Assembly (NCBI GenBank): GCA_945643635.1 | Contig: CALZFC010000319.1 | Span: 67,001-131,000, forward strand | Direction of reading: 5' to 3' | Length of the DNA stretch: 64,000 nucleotides | Source of the DNA: Allodiplogaster sudhausi | Taxonomy: Eukaryota; Nematoda; Chromadorea; Rhabditida; Diplogasteridae | Shown here: positions 1 to 10,268 of the stretch, piece after piece | Layout of the letters: each line of letters starts with the position of its first letter | Position numbering within the stretch: the first letter of the stretch is position 1 | Position numbers and translations under genes: made by a program | The notes under the pieces: generated by a model | Databases searched by the model: none | Told to the model about the DNA's origin: nothing | The model's input: only the letters and a program-made list of their open reading frames with translations

Positions 1-24
1 GGTTCAAAAATAAAACAAAAATTT

Positions 25-142
25 GCTTACAACACCCGGGATTCCCTAGCCGTCTCCGATCCAAGTACTAACCGGGCCCAACGTTGCTTAACTTACCAGA
101 TCGGACGGGATGGCATGTTCTCAACGTGGTGTGGTCGTAAGC
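25..142 (-). rRNA. 5S ribosomal RNA (copy 1)
   Basis: Full-length 118 nt 5S gene, from GCTTACGACC at the 5' end to GGTGTTGTAAGC at the 3' end. The ends pair as helix I. The internal promoter region (A box, intermediate element, C box around GTTAGTACTTGGATCGGAGA) is present. It has about four changes from the array consensus, more than most copies, so it may be a decaying copy at the window edge. Confidence 0.93.
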
Positions 143-430
143 GACAGAAGTGTATGTGTGTCACGTAGTCATACTTGCTGTACGCACGTACGTATGTATG
201 TATGTACATGTATGTACATGAACATGTAAATATGTACACGAAATTAAAGGATCGAATCCCGGAGATAAATTCTTCTGCACTTCTTCTGCAAGTCATCTGC
301 ACTTCTTCTGCTGCCTAAAATTTTACACGGGATATCCTATCCTTGCTTAGTTTGAAGCCAACATGAAACAAAAAATTTCTGAAATGGCCATTAAACTATA
401 TTACTTTTTTCGTAAAGAAAACAAAAATTT

Positions 431-547
431 GCTTACAACACCCGGGATTCCCAAGCCGTCTCCGATCCAAGTACTAACCGGGCCCAACATTGCTTAACTT
501 GCCAGATCGGACGGGATGGCGTGTTCTCACTTGGTATGGTCGTAAGC
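431..547 (-). rRNA. 5S ribosomal RNA (copy 2)
   Basis: Full-length 5S gene. It differs from the consensus by one base near the middle and by a small deletion plus substitution in the 5' part (ACTTGG for CAACGTGG on the plus strand). That change alters helix II, so this copy may be a variant or pseudogene. Confidence 0.9.
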
Positions 548-835
548 GAGAAAAGTGTATGTGTGTCACGTAGTCATACTTGCGGTACGCACGTACGTAT
601 GTATGTATGTACATGTATGTACATGAACATGTAAATATGTACACGAAATTAAAGGATCGAATCCCGGAGATAACTTCTTCTGCACTTCTTCTGCAAGTCG
701 TCTGCACTTCTTCTGCAGCCTAAAATTTTACATGGGATATCCTATCCTTGCTTAGTTTGAAGCCAACATGAAACAAAAAATTTCTGAAATGGCCATTAAA
801 CTATATTACTTTTTTCGTAAAGAAAACAAAAATTT

Positions 836-953
836 GCTTACAACACCCGGGATTCCCAAGCCGTCTCCGATCCAAGTACTAACCGGGCCCAACGTTGCTT
901 AACTTGCCAGATCGGACGGGATGGCGTGTTCTCAACGTGGTATGGTCGTAAGC
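836..953 (-). rRNA. 5S ribosomal RNA (copy 3)
   Basis: Matches the array consensus along its whole 118 nt. It is preceded, in its own direction, by the long U2-like spacer rather than the short tetranucleotide spacer, so its upstream region differs from that of copies 1 and 2. Confidence 0.95.
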
Positions 954-1041
954 GATAAATACCCGTCTGTATCCCGTAGACATAGCAGTTTCCATTTAAT
1001 TAACTTGGTTCAAAAATAAAACAAAAAATATGCTTATTCTA

Positions 1042-1172
1042 TAGGATATTAAGCGGATAAGGTCAGATACTAAAATGCCAAGATGACTCTACATTATGTT
1101 CTTAGCCAAATGGCCAAGATGACTCTACACTCTGATCATAGCCAAAAGGCCAAGATCACTATACACTCTGAC
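1042..1172 (-). ncRNA. U2 snRNA-like sequence in 5S spacer (copy 1), probably a pseudogene
   Basis: On the minus strand this holds two or three tandem copies of a 30-35 nt block resembling the 5' part of U2 snRNA (CTTGGCC, TTTGGCTAAGA, AGTGTAG). It then reads AGTATCTGACCTTATCCGCT, TAATATC, close to the U2 region AGUAUCUGUUCUUAUCAGUUUAAUAUC (known from the family). A T-rich Sm-like stretch follows. The U2 branch-site pairing element GUAGUA is changed to GTAGAGT and the 5' blocks are duplicated, so a working U2 is unlikely. It lies upstream of, and in the same direction as, 5S copy 3. Confidence 0.55.
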
Positions 1173-1446
1173 AACGGGTGATTAGGATTCTACAATAAAA
1201 TTGGCACAATTGCGCCAAAGATTTCTGCAATCTCTACCCTTTATACCTCTGCTGTACATTAGATGTCTGAAAATTTCGTGCAACCTGAGCCAAAAATTGG
1301 CTCAAAATCTCTACCCTTTATACCTCTGCTGTACATTAGATGTCTGAAAATTTCGTCAACCTGAGTTAAAAATTGGCTCATCTTTTTGAACTAATTTTTT
1401 TAGTTTTCCTTGAAGAAAAATTGGTTCAAAAATGAAACAAAAATTT

Positions 1447-1564
1447 GCTTACAACACCCGGGATTCCCAAGCCGTCTCCGATCCAAGTACTAACCGGGCC
1501 CAACGTTGCTTAACTTGCCAGATCGGACGGGATGGCGTGTTCTCAACGTGGTATGGTCGTAAGC
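1447..1564 (-). rRNA. 5S ribosomal RNA (copy 4)
   Basis: Consensus 118 nt 5S gene with the short tetranucleotide spacer on its 5' side and the long spacer on its 3' side. Confidence 0.95.
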
Positions 1565-1850
1565 GAGAGAAGTGTATGTGTGTCACGTAGTCATACTTGC
1601 TGTACGCACGTACGTATGTATGTATGTACATGTATGTACATGAACATGTAAATATGTACACGAAATTAAAGGATCGAATCCCGGAGATAACTTCTTCTGC
1701 ACTTCTTCTGCAAGTCATCTGCACTTCTTCTGCAGCCTAAAATTTTACACGGGATATCCTATCCTTGCTTAGTTTGAAGCCAACATGAAACAAAAAAATT
1801 TCTGACATGGCCATTAAACTATATTACTTTATTCGTAAATAAAACAAAAA

Positions 1851-1971
1851 GTTTCTAACAACACCCGGGATTCCCAAGCCGTCTCCGATCCAAGTACTAA
1901 CCGGGCCCAACGTTGCTTAACTTGCCAGATCGGACGGGATGGCGTGTTCTCAACGTGGTATGGTCGTAAGC
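1851..1971 (-). rRNA. 5S ribosomal RNA (copy 5), altered 3' end
   Basis: The body matches the consensus, but the 3' terminal GTAAGC has become GTTAGAAAC, so helix I cannot close normally. The 5' side carries the long U2-like spacer. Confidence 0.88.
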
Positions 1972-2055
1972 GATAAATACCCGTCTGTATCCCGTAGACA
2001 TAGCAGTTTCCATTTAATTAACTTGGTTCAAAAATAAAACAAAAATATGCATATT

Positions 2056-2190
2056 CTATAGGATATTAAGCGGATAAGGTCAGATACTAAAATGCCAAGA
2101 TGACTCTACATTATGTTCTTAGCCAAATGGCCAAGATGACTCTACACTCTGATCATAGCCAAAAGGCCAAGATCACTGTACACTCTGACA
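2056..2190 (-). ncRNA. U2 snRNA-like sequence in 5S spacer (copy 2)
   Basis: Near-identical to the copy at 1042-1172, with the same repeated CTTGGCC/TTTGGCTA blocks and the same altered branch-site element. The near-identity of the two shows that the whole long unit (5S plus U2-like spacer, about 1 kb) was duplicated together. Confidence 0.55.
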
Positions 2191-2386
2191 ACGGGTGATT
2201 AGGATTCTACAATAAAATTGGCACAATTGCGCCAAAGATTTCTGCAATCTCTACCCTTTATACCTCTGCTGTACATTAGATGTCTGAAAATTTCGTCAAC
2301 CTGAGCCAAAAATTGGCTCATCTTTTTGAACTAATTTTTTTAGTTTTCCTTGAAGAAAAATTGGTTCAAAAATGAAACAAAAATTT

Positions 2387-2504
2387 GCTTACAACACCCG
2401 GGATTCCCAAGCCGTCTCCGATCCAATTACTTACCGGGCCCAACATTGCTTAACTTACCAGATCGGACGGGATGGCGTGTTCTCAACGTGGTATGGTCGT
2501 AAGC
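2387..2504 (-). rRNA. 5S ribosomal RNA (copy 6)
   Basis: Full-length 5S gene with about four substitutions clustered in the C-box region and loop A. Helix I ends are intact. Confidence 0.92.
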
Positions 2505-2792
2505 GAGAGAAGTGTATGTGTGTCACGTAGTCATACTTGCTGTACGCACGTACGTATGTATGTATGTACATGTATGTACATGAACATGTAAATATGTACA
2601 CGAAATTAAAGGATCGAATCCCGGAGATAACTTCTTCTGCACTTCTTCTGCAAGTCATCTGCACTTCTTCTGCAGCCTAAAATTTTACACGGGATATCCC
2701 ATCCTTGCTTAGTTTGAAGCCAACATGAAACAAAAAAATTTCTGACATGGCCGTTAAACTATATTACTTTATTCGCAAAAAAAACAAAAGTT

Positions 2793-2889
2793 GCTTACAA
2801 CACCCGGGATTCCCAAACCGTCTCCGATCCAAGTACTAACCGGTCCCAACGTTGCTTAACTTGCCAGATCGGACGGGATGGCGTGTTCT
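2793..2889 (-). pseudogene. 5S rRNA gene, cut at its 5' side by a rearrangement
   Basis: Only the 3' 97 nt of a 5S gene. Homology stops after GCGTGTTCT (plus strand) at 2889. The missing 5' part starts with CTCAACG and is found alone at 19208-19229, where the array resumes. Confidence 0.9.
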
Positions 2890-4010
2890 TAAGAGAGCCA
2901 ATCTGAGAGATTCAACCATACGATGTACTAAGCGTGCAGGGAACAAAATTATTTTTTGAATCGAATTTCCTTCACACAGCATGTGTAGCACCCTCAAGGC
3001 TTACCAAAAACATTTTTTTTTTAATTTTTCCTTTACTAAAGCTACAGTATGCAACGATATACCCAAAATATTTAAATGACCATAACTGTTTTAATAGTCG
3101 TCCAAATTTAATGATGAACAGTTCTATCGATAGCTAGTTTTAACGCGCATAAAAAAGGTCCTAATGACTTTTTGACAAAAAAATTTTTATAAGCGACTTT
3201 TGCCATGTAAACATTTTGAAGGGTGCGTTTGAGGTATAAGCACATACCCATGTCAAAACGATGAGGGCACCAAATGAAAGAGCGTTATTTTTAACCTCTA
3301 TTTGGATGTATTTCATTCGAAACAAAAAATATAATTTTTGAGAAAAATCGACTGGAACCATTTACACTTCAAATGACGCTATTTCGAAAAACGAGTATTT
3401 CGTGCTTCAAGATCGATATTTTGCAAAACGGATAGCATGGTTGGGTTCGCCGTGTCAAGAAAGACTAGAAACTATCTTTTGTTCTTTATGGCTGTGTTTT
3501 TGCAGAGATTTCTTCAGCAAATGCCGCTTTGGCGCGGCGCGCAACTAACGAAATAATGCACGTTTTAATAATTTAAGGGCATTAACAGGTCCCATGTTAA
3601 ACATGTAAAGCGCTCATGTGAAAAAGGGATGTTTTTAACCCCTAATATGTCCTTCAAATGTTGGAAAAAACGTTATAATATCTTCGATATTTCCACCTAA
3701 GCAATGCAGTCTTCAACCGAGCCTAAATTGAAAAGGGCTATAAAATTATAATTTTGCGATATGTTGCGTACAAGAAGATATTTCTAGATTCGCTTTTCAA
3801 TTCTACCCAGGAAAAATGCAACATGCTTGACATTCAGTGCGATCTATATCAAAAACGTGAAATTTTCGATATTTTCATATTTCAAAAAATGTCCAATAAC
3901 TATTGCTAAATGATTTTTTGGGCTCATTTTCACCAAATTTTCAGAAGTAGTATACCGTATTGGAAAGAGCAGACAAATTTACGTACATGAGGCACTTTTC
4001 AGCCGAAGTA
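2890..4010. other. AT-rich stretch without a recognised gene
   Basis: About 1.1 kb of moderately AT-rich sequence. Only short open frames occur (67 aa plus, 66 aa minus), with no codon pattern, splice structure or motif that supports a gene. It begins exactly at the break in the 5S gene. Confidence 0.6.
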
Positions 4011-4391
4011 AATGTCAAATTCTTCTGTAAGCTCGCAAGGGAAGTCTCTCGAGTGGCGGAACCAATTGAATATGTTCTCTTCATTTTTGGATAGAAATGC
4101 ACTCCGCGAGAACTCTGGCTCCTGTAGGCGTTCTTAAGGTAGAGGCGGTTGTACAGTCGACGTCGGCCACGACTCCTAAACTAATGTAACAATATAAAAA
4201 TTGGAATACCGAGCAAAATAAGCATCGTTTTCGTGTTCAGCACCTAAAATAACCCAATAATACATGGTTTGCTCTCCAAATATGTAAAAATAATTTTTCG
4301 ATCTTGGTGAGCGGAAAATCTCGAAATCGACATGACCGATTTGGCCCTGGAATGTTCTTTTCTTTCGGAGCTTACAGAAGAATTTGACATT
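4011..4391. mobile_element. MITE-like element with 24 bp terminal inverted repeats
   Basis: A perfect 24 bp inverted repeat (AATGTCAAATTCTTCTGTAA then GCTC) lies at 4011-4034 and, reversed, at 4368-4391. The 381 bp between the outer ends holds no coding sequence. Size and structure fit a non-autonomous DNA transposon. No clear target-site duplication is visible, and the outermost AAT/ATT could be a TA-rich target base match rather than part of the TIR. Confidence 0.6.
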
Positions 4392-4430
4392 CGTATGACG
4401 TATGACGTCGGCAGTATGACGAAAACGCGT

Positions 4431-4469
4431 CATCGGCAGTATGACGAAAACGCGCCCCCCTCTCACTGA
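4431..4469 (+). mobile_element. 5'-truncated 3' end of an R2/NeSL-type non-LTR retrotransposon
   Basis: The plus strand encodes HRQYDENAPPSH and a stop, identical to the last residues of the RLE-domain open frame at 53231-53797. Homology ends immediately upstream, after a small local duplication of GCAGTATGACGAAAACGCG. The sequence past the stop (AAGAAGAAAAAAAAA, then common to both arms) is probably 3' UTR. Abrupt 5' truncation is usual for LINE insertions, but a rearrangement breakpoint gives the same picture. Confidence 0.6.
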
Positions 4470-4631
4470 AGAAAGAAGCAAGAAGAAAAAAAAAACGCCG
4501 ACATCTGGCTGATAAAACGCCGATATATGGCCTCAATCACCGAATATGGGGTATGAACGTTTGGTGTGTTTTTGTATGGTACGATGCCGCCTCTCCCTAC
4601 TGAAATGGCGATGAATACTATTGCAGGTATC

Positions 4632-4980
4632 CTAATTGCAACCTACTGGTGTAATTGTAAATATTTGTAATTGCTTGTAGAATGTTGTACTTGAATAATT
4701 ATTAGTTGGCGGATTCATAACATCATTTCGAAGTTTTTTTCTTTGTTTCGTTGGTTCTTTACTGTCTGTTTCGCTCGTTCTTTGCGTGATCGCTTTAATA
4801 ACGATGTCGTCTTTTGTATTGTCGTACGTTGCGCGCGTTGCGGAAATGTTGCCGGACACTCTCGATATTTGCCAATCGAGTTATTGGTGTTACCATTGGG
4901 ATGTTCTTGTTTGCTGGCCGTTCGTATCATTGCTGATTTATTTATGTGAGTTAGTTATGCTGCTTGGGCGATGGAATTGA
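4632..4980 (-). other. Conserved arm segment with overlapping short open frames, no gene assigned
   Basis: Both arms preserve overlapping frames here (75 and 71 aa on the minus strand, 68 and 64 aa on the plus strand, at 4632-4980; mirrored at 46933-47281). They are open mainly because the sequence lacks stops, and none shows a domain. The mirror copy is the site where the CACTA-like transposon inserted (next to 47281-47298), so this segment gives the pre-insertion sequence. Confidence 0.4.
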
Positions 4981-5149
4981 CTATTTGACGTGTTGATTTG
5001 CCTTGACATGAGGGATAACACGGAAAGTGAAGCATGCGCTTGCTTCGCAGCCATTTGTTGAGTGCGATTCCGGAGTCGGGGTCGATATTCCCGTAGAGAA
5101 CTTTATCGAAATCGTAAGGCGTTCGTTTGGTTAATATATCCCCCTGAAG

Positions 5150-6190
5150 TAAAATTGTAGGAAAATTAAGGATTTTCGATAGAAAAATTGTAATGAAATT
5201 TCGTGATTTTTCTGTTTATAGACTGAATTATAGAAAAAGGCTATTATTTTCGTGTTTTCCGTATTTCTAAACAACTCTGGTGTGAATTTGAATGAAGAAT
5301 TTATTGGTTTGGAGGAAAAATTTTTTTGGATAAATTATGATATCTCCGATTTTCGGTTGAATTTTATAAAAGGGTTGTTATATTCCTGTTCCGCGTATCT
5401 GTTAACCCCTTTGGGGTGAATTTGATGGAAATCATTCGCAGTTTGGAGAAAATCTTTAGATATCTTCGACGATAGAAAAATTGTTAAGAAAAGTCGTGAT
5501 TTCTTTGTTTGCAGAAAGATTTATGCGAAATGATTATTATTTTCGTCTTCTGCATATTTCAAAACATCTGTGGAATGAATTTGAATGGAGAATTTATTGG
5601 TTTGGAGTTGAAAAAAATTAGAAAAAAAAATCATTATATCTCCGATTTTAGTCAGAATTATACAAAACGCTTGTTATATTCCTGTTCCGCGTACCTGTTA
5701 ACCCCCCTGGAGTGAATTTGATGGAAATATTTTGCAGTTTGGAGAAAATCTTTTGATATCTTCGATTTTAGACGGAAAATTACGCAGTTTCGATTGAAAA
5801 ATTATGATGAAATTTCGTGATTTCGTTATTTATAGACTGAATTATGCAGAAAGGTTATTGTTTTCGTGTTCTGCATATTTCTAAGCCCCTCTGGAGTGAA
5901 TTTGAATGAAGAATTTATTGGTTTAGAGTTAAAAAAAATTTTTGGAAAAATTCTTGATATTTCGAATTTTAGGCAGAATTATACAAAGCGGTTATTATAT
6001 TCGTGTTCCGCGTACCTGTTAACCCCCCTGTAGTGAATTTGATGGAAATCTTTTGCAGTTTGGAGAAATTTTTTGATATCTTCGATTTTAGACGGAAGAA
6101 CGCAAAACGGTTGTATTCCCTTTAGCTATGGTCCCTGGAGTTAATTTGAAGGTCGAAAATATTATGAAAAAAAAAATTCTGCTATACTAC
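5150..6190. repeat. Degenerate tandem repeat, about 300 bp unit
   Basis: Three to four units, marked by GAATTTATTGGTTTGGAG (near 5295, 5588, 5908) and by CCGCGTACCTGTTAACCCC (near 5390, 5690, 6010), giving periods of about 295 and 320 bp. The mirror copy lies at 46070-46760. No coding frame runs through it. Confidence 0.8.
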
Positions 6191-6202
6191 TATTTATTCC
6201 AG

Positions 6203-6307
6203 CCAGAGTTACTGAGCGATGCGTGCGCCTCCCGAGTGCCGTTGTCCCCTCAAGTGCTACGCGGGCTGCTCATGCGTGTGAACCGGGAGCATCCGCTTAA
6301 GAAATGA
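6203..6307 (+). CDS. Candidate 3' terminal exon, 34 codons and stop
   Basis: After a TTTATTCCAG acceptor the frame reads PELLSDACASRVPLSPQVL, continues RGLLMRVNREHPLKK, then TGA. It is kept open in both arms (45925-46029 minus), with differences that include a synonymous Leu codon change. No upstream exon could be joined with confidence and I do not recognise the protein. It could be a conserved non-coding segment with a chance frame. Confidence 0.35.
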   Translation, partial: PELLSDACASRVPLSPQVLRGLLMRVNREHPLKK

Positions 6308-6684
6308 GGCTAGTGTGGAGGGGATCTTATGTTGTCACATCTTTCTTTTAATTTTCCCCTCTGCATCTTTCGCTGTTTTGAGATTTTTTAATATTTACAT
6401 TTAGTTTAAGTAAGTAGCAACCAATCTTGCTTCCGAGTTCCTATTAGAAAACTAGTTTTGAATCCCCCGCCTGTGCCCAAAACTTGCTAAACTTGCTAAA
6501 CATCTTGCCCTTGACCTGCTCCGAGAAAAGTAAATTTTTCTCTAGAAACAAGGCATTTTCTCCCCATAACTACGATTTTTGAACTAAAAAAGCCTTTTCT
6601 TTGCACTTTTTAAAAATGAATTTATACTTCTCAAATTGTAGGACGCTATATAGCATGTTTCCTAAGTACATTGTCCTAGTTCAG

Positions 6685-9245
6685 ATTGTCGCATTTTGCG
6701 AGGACGACGCGGACCGCCCGACAACGTGTCAACGGCGCGACTGGCGCCGGGATCCGCCGTCGACGTCACCGAATCGGAAACAAGGTTGGTCCTGCTTTCC
6801 ACTTCTTACCTGGAAAAACCAACCTTATAATCTTTGTTTCCAACAACTTCAGCTCCCCCCTCGAGGGAATTTGTTTTCATGAAAAAAACCCCTTTTAGTC
6901 CTTTTTCCCTTTTACTTTTTTCGCAATTTCTTGCTTTCAAAACAAATTCAGCCCCCCCTCGAGGGAATTTTTCCATTTTGCTTCCATTTTGCTTTTTTTA
7001 TTCCGTAAATTCTTGCCTTTAACCAAATTCAGCTCCCTCCCTTGATGGAATTTGTTTTCCTGTAAAAAAAAACCACCTTATAGTCCTGGTTTCCATTTTG
7101 TTTTTATCCCGCAATTTCTTGCCTTAAAACAACTTCAGCTCCCCCCTCGAGGCCTGTGCATTCGTTGTACCATCGCCTCGGCCTTTTCAAAGCCGTGTTG
7201 AACCCCTCCATCCCCGAAAATGTCTTACGGTTTTCGTTATTCCTATAATTTAAAAGAAATTTGTAGATAAATGAAATATAATATTATTCAATAGTTGGTG
7301 GAGGCCAGCTGCTCGTCGGGCCTCGCCGTGGCCTCTTGGCGGCGGCGTCCTGGCAGTGCGGACGCCGTGGTGGAGCCCTTCGATTTTGTCAGTATTTTTG
7401 TTCCTTTAAAAAGGTTTATTTTATCACATATTATATTGCAAAATGATACTTCTTTTAATGTTTTCTTGCTAATCCGTTATTCGGATGCATTAGAAAAAAA
7501 TTTAAGATTGTTTTATTAGTTGGAATCAGCCTCATGCTAGCTTGCTACAGAATGTATACTGTAGCGGCGCAACTTGCTTTGGGTTGTGCAATCGACCGGG
7601 TTACTGTATCTCCTTTGCTGTTTCAGTTATGCGCCTTCAAGCTGTTGAAGGTGGGCTTGGCGGCAAGGCTGGAGCGAGGGGCCTGGACAACAAGGAGGGC
7701 GAGGAAGTCCGGCCGGCTAGCGTGGGAGCGTTTTTTAAGGTCAATTTATTGAATAAGTAACGATTTCATGGTTCCTTCTTGTTTGTTGTTTGTATTGGCG
7801 CCCTTTCAAAGGGTAGTTAAATAATAATCTAGCGGAACTTTGTTACATTTATAGGTATGTCCTTTGCAGCACTAGTTGTAACAAAATTTATAAACGAAAA
7901 TTTGTATTGCTTTTCTTAGTAATGATAATTATTTTTAATTACTTCCTTAAATGTACTGTTCTTTTTAAAACATCATCCTGATACCGAAAAACTTATGTAA
8001 GATTGGATGTAAATAATTGCCTTAACAAGACTTGTTTCCATGTATCGTACTCATCGGGATTACTGTAGTCCATACTTTCCTGACTGAAGATGGTTCATTT
8101 TTATTTGCTTCACAATTTTTTTTGACAAGAAAGCGGTATTTCTTATAAATTGTTGCTTATTTCAGCGCAAGTAACGTGCCCTGCTCGAAGAAGAAGACGG
8201 GATTAGTCGGGCGACGTGTGGACGGCGAGCTCGTGAGGGCGTACGTCTTCTACCCGTTCAGCCCTCCTTCCCATCTAAGAAAGGCGCGACATAATCTTTC
8301 TTTGTTGCTTTGGCATTGTTTAGTCATTGTATTTTCTTGCGGGTGCCTTCGCCAACCGCAATTATTTTGTCATGAAATTAGATTAGATGTGTGATTGGAA
8401 CGAAATGAACTTTCTTTCCTTGTTAAGGTTGAATAACTTTTCCAAAAGTACTTTTGATGACAAACGGTTTTTATTGTTTCTTGGTATCAAAAAGTAATGA
8501 TATATAAATGAGGGAGAATCTAATTCAGGAATGGATGAAGTTGCTCGGCTTCTTTGGTGGCGGCTCGCTTCATGGTGGCGGCGGACCGGGATGCGCCCTC
8601 CCCCTCCGTGAGTATTTTTTTCTTTTTAAGTTATCGTGGCGCATATTGTAAAGACCAGGCTGCTTCTTTTAATATATTCTTGCTTGTCCAGTATTTTTTT
8701 TAAATAAAAATCTATGTTAGCATAGGAATAACAGCTGGAAGCAGTTCAAGGTATGGATACTGTAGCGGTGCAGTATGCTTTAAGCGATCATGCTAAGCTT
8801 GACATGCGACCGCTGTCAGGCTAATAGTCTAAAACTAATAGTCTAATTTAATCATATTGTTAATCGCGCCGATAACCTTGCGCCTTTGTTTCATATTTAC
8901 GGGATACAGAGGGAAATAACTGTCTAAAAAGAGAATTCCTTTAAAATGTTGAGTTATTGATATTCGTATTTAATCGTAAATTAAACAGAACAGACAAGTT
9001 GTAGGTCTTCATTGCCTGCTGTGAGGGAATCTTTTTTTGCTGCCCAAATATAAATGACATTTTTTTAAACTATTTCTACCGTAATACTTGTTCTTTTTCT
9101 TTATCCTATTCTTTATTCTCAATCTCCCTTCACCACTCTCTTGTTTATCTTCCTCAACGTCTTCTCTTGCAGGCCACGGCGGCCATCCCGAGACCTTCCC
9201 TTCCTCCAGTACTTCGAGTCGACCACCCGAAGAATACGAAATCAG
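6685..9245 (+). CDS. Candidate multi-exon gene of unknown function, intact arm copy
   Basis: Five exons with GT-AG borders join in one consistent phase: 7295-7387, 7627-7739, 8166-8232, 8529-8607 and 9173-9245, about 142 codons. A sixth, 6685-6784, may precede them. The product would run VEASCSSGLAVASW, then LCAFKLLKVGLAARLE, a lysine-rich CSKKKTGLVGRRVDG, a glycine-rich FFGGGSLHGGGGPG, and HGGHPETFPSSSTSS ending EEYEI. No known domain is visible, and neither start nor stop is defined. Support comes from the phase agreement of every junction and from preservation in both arms. The right-arm copy (42847-44805) has lost one base and is frameshifted. An alternative reading frame for exon 2 (MRLQAVEGGLGGKAG) is possible. 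Confidence 0.45.
6845..7155. repeat. Minisatellite, about 100 bp unit, four copies
   Basis: The units start with TTCAGCTCCCCCCTCGAGGG at about 6848, 6948, 7027 and 7134. Each is followed by an AATTTGTTTTC-type stretch and a C/T-rich tail. The mirror array lies at 45050-45380 with slightly different unit order. It sits inside an intron of the candidate arm gene. Confidence 0.8.
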
Positions 9246-9699
9246 GTATTCCTTCTTTATTTTTAAATGGGGGGGGGGCAGCATACCAGGGTTTTCCACA
9301 GTACTTTTTACATTTCTCATTTTCACAGTTTTTTTCGCTCTTTTCCATTACATTACTGCGCCTTTTATGTGGGAAGAAGAGGAGAGGAGATTAGGCTGAG
9401 AAGGCTGCGACCCACCGACGGATCCCTTTTATTAATGTTTCTTTTTAGATTTATGCAATAAATTAATAATTATAAAAATTATTAATGTTTCTTTTAAATA
9501 TATGCTATAAATAAATATAAAAATTAATTGCACGTCATTGTATCGAGTTGCTTGGAATTTTTATCTTTATTATTTACGGTGGATATATTCTTGTCAGAAA
9601 TTGCTGGCCGATAGTGATGGGATGAAGGGGTTCAGGCTGGAGGCCTTGGAATGACAACCAAAAAAGGGGTTTGAAATGAATGGAGTACTTTATTAACTC

Positions 9700-10178
9700 T
9701 GGAGTGATCTATGTGCCTTTCGATATTGGACACGGCTTCACCTTTGTAGGAATGTTCTTCCTCTCATCATCTTTTAGTCATTCATTCCCTGTGTCCCCTT
9801 CTCTCTCTCTCTCTCTCTCTCTCTCTGCCCTAAACATTCCGCTGCAGCATCACTCGTGGATGTTCGTCATCGTAGTCTGGTCGCCTGAGGACTGTCTGCA
9901 CGAGTGAGCGAGAGGCAGAGAGACAGAGAGAAGGTGAGGGAAGAGAGTGAGAGGGAAAGAGAGAGAGAGAGATAGAGAGAGAGAGTAGAATGAATTGAAA
10001 GACAGGGAGAAATGAGAGACCAAGTAAAATTCGAGAGAACCAGAGCAGTGTGTGTATGATTGTCACATATTATTTTGCTGGGAACAAATGGGATCCGTTC
10101 AACTTCTACTATCTACGTCTACTACTCTATCTTCCTCTCTTCTCCCTCTTCCTCACACTCTCTCTCGCTTCTCACACT

Positions 10179-10268
<90 letters not shown>

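Larger units (their letters stand above)
1..2889 (-). repeat. 5S rDNA array, left part
   Basis: Seven 5S genes or fragments read on the minus strand, separated by two kinds of spacer. The short spacer (about 290-300 bp) contains alternating GTAT/GTAC/CATG tetranucleotides, a GATCGAATCCC motif like a tRNA B box, and a run of CTTCTTCTGCA-type repeats. The long spacer (about 500 bp) holds U2 snRNA-like sequence and an AGAGGTATAAAGGGTAGAGA motif. Each 5S copy is followed, in its own direction, by a T-rich stretch (TTTTTGTTT) that can act as a Pol III terminator. The array stops abruptly inside the seventh 5S gene at 2889. Confidence 0.93.

Noticed and set aside
995..1015. Spliced leader RNA gene in the 5S spacer (TTTAATTAACTTGGTTCAAA resembles nematode SL1)
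   Set aside because: Only about eight bases in a row agree with SL1. No GT donor follows, and there is no proper SL RNA fold or Sm site in the right place. The U2-like reading explains the neighbouring sequence better.
93..2664. Repeated 60-91 aa minus-strand frames in the 5S array (CRRSAEEVISGIRSFNF)
   Set aside because: They are translations of the 5S spacer and 5S gene and recur with every unit. They are not protein genes.
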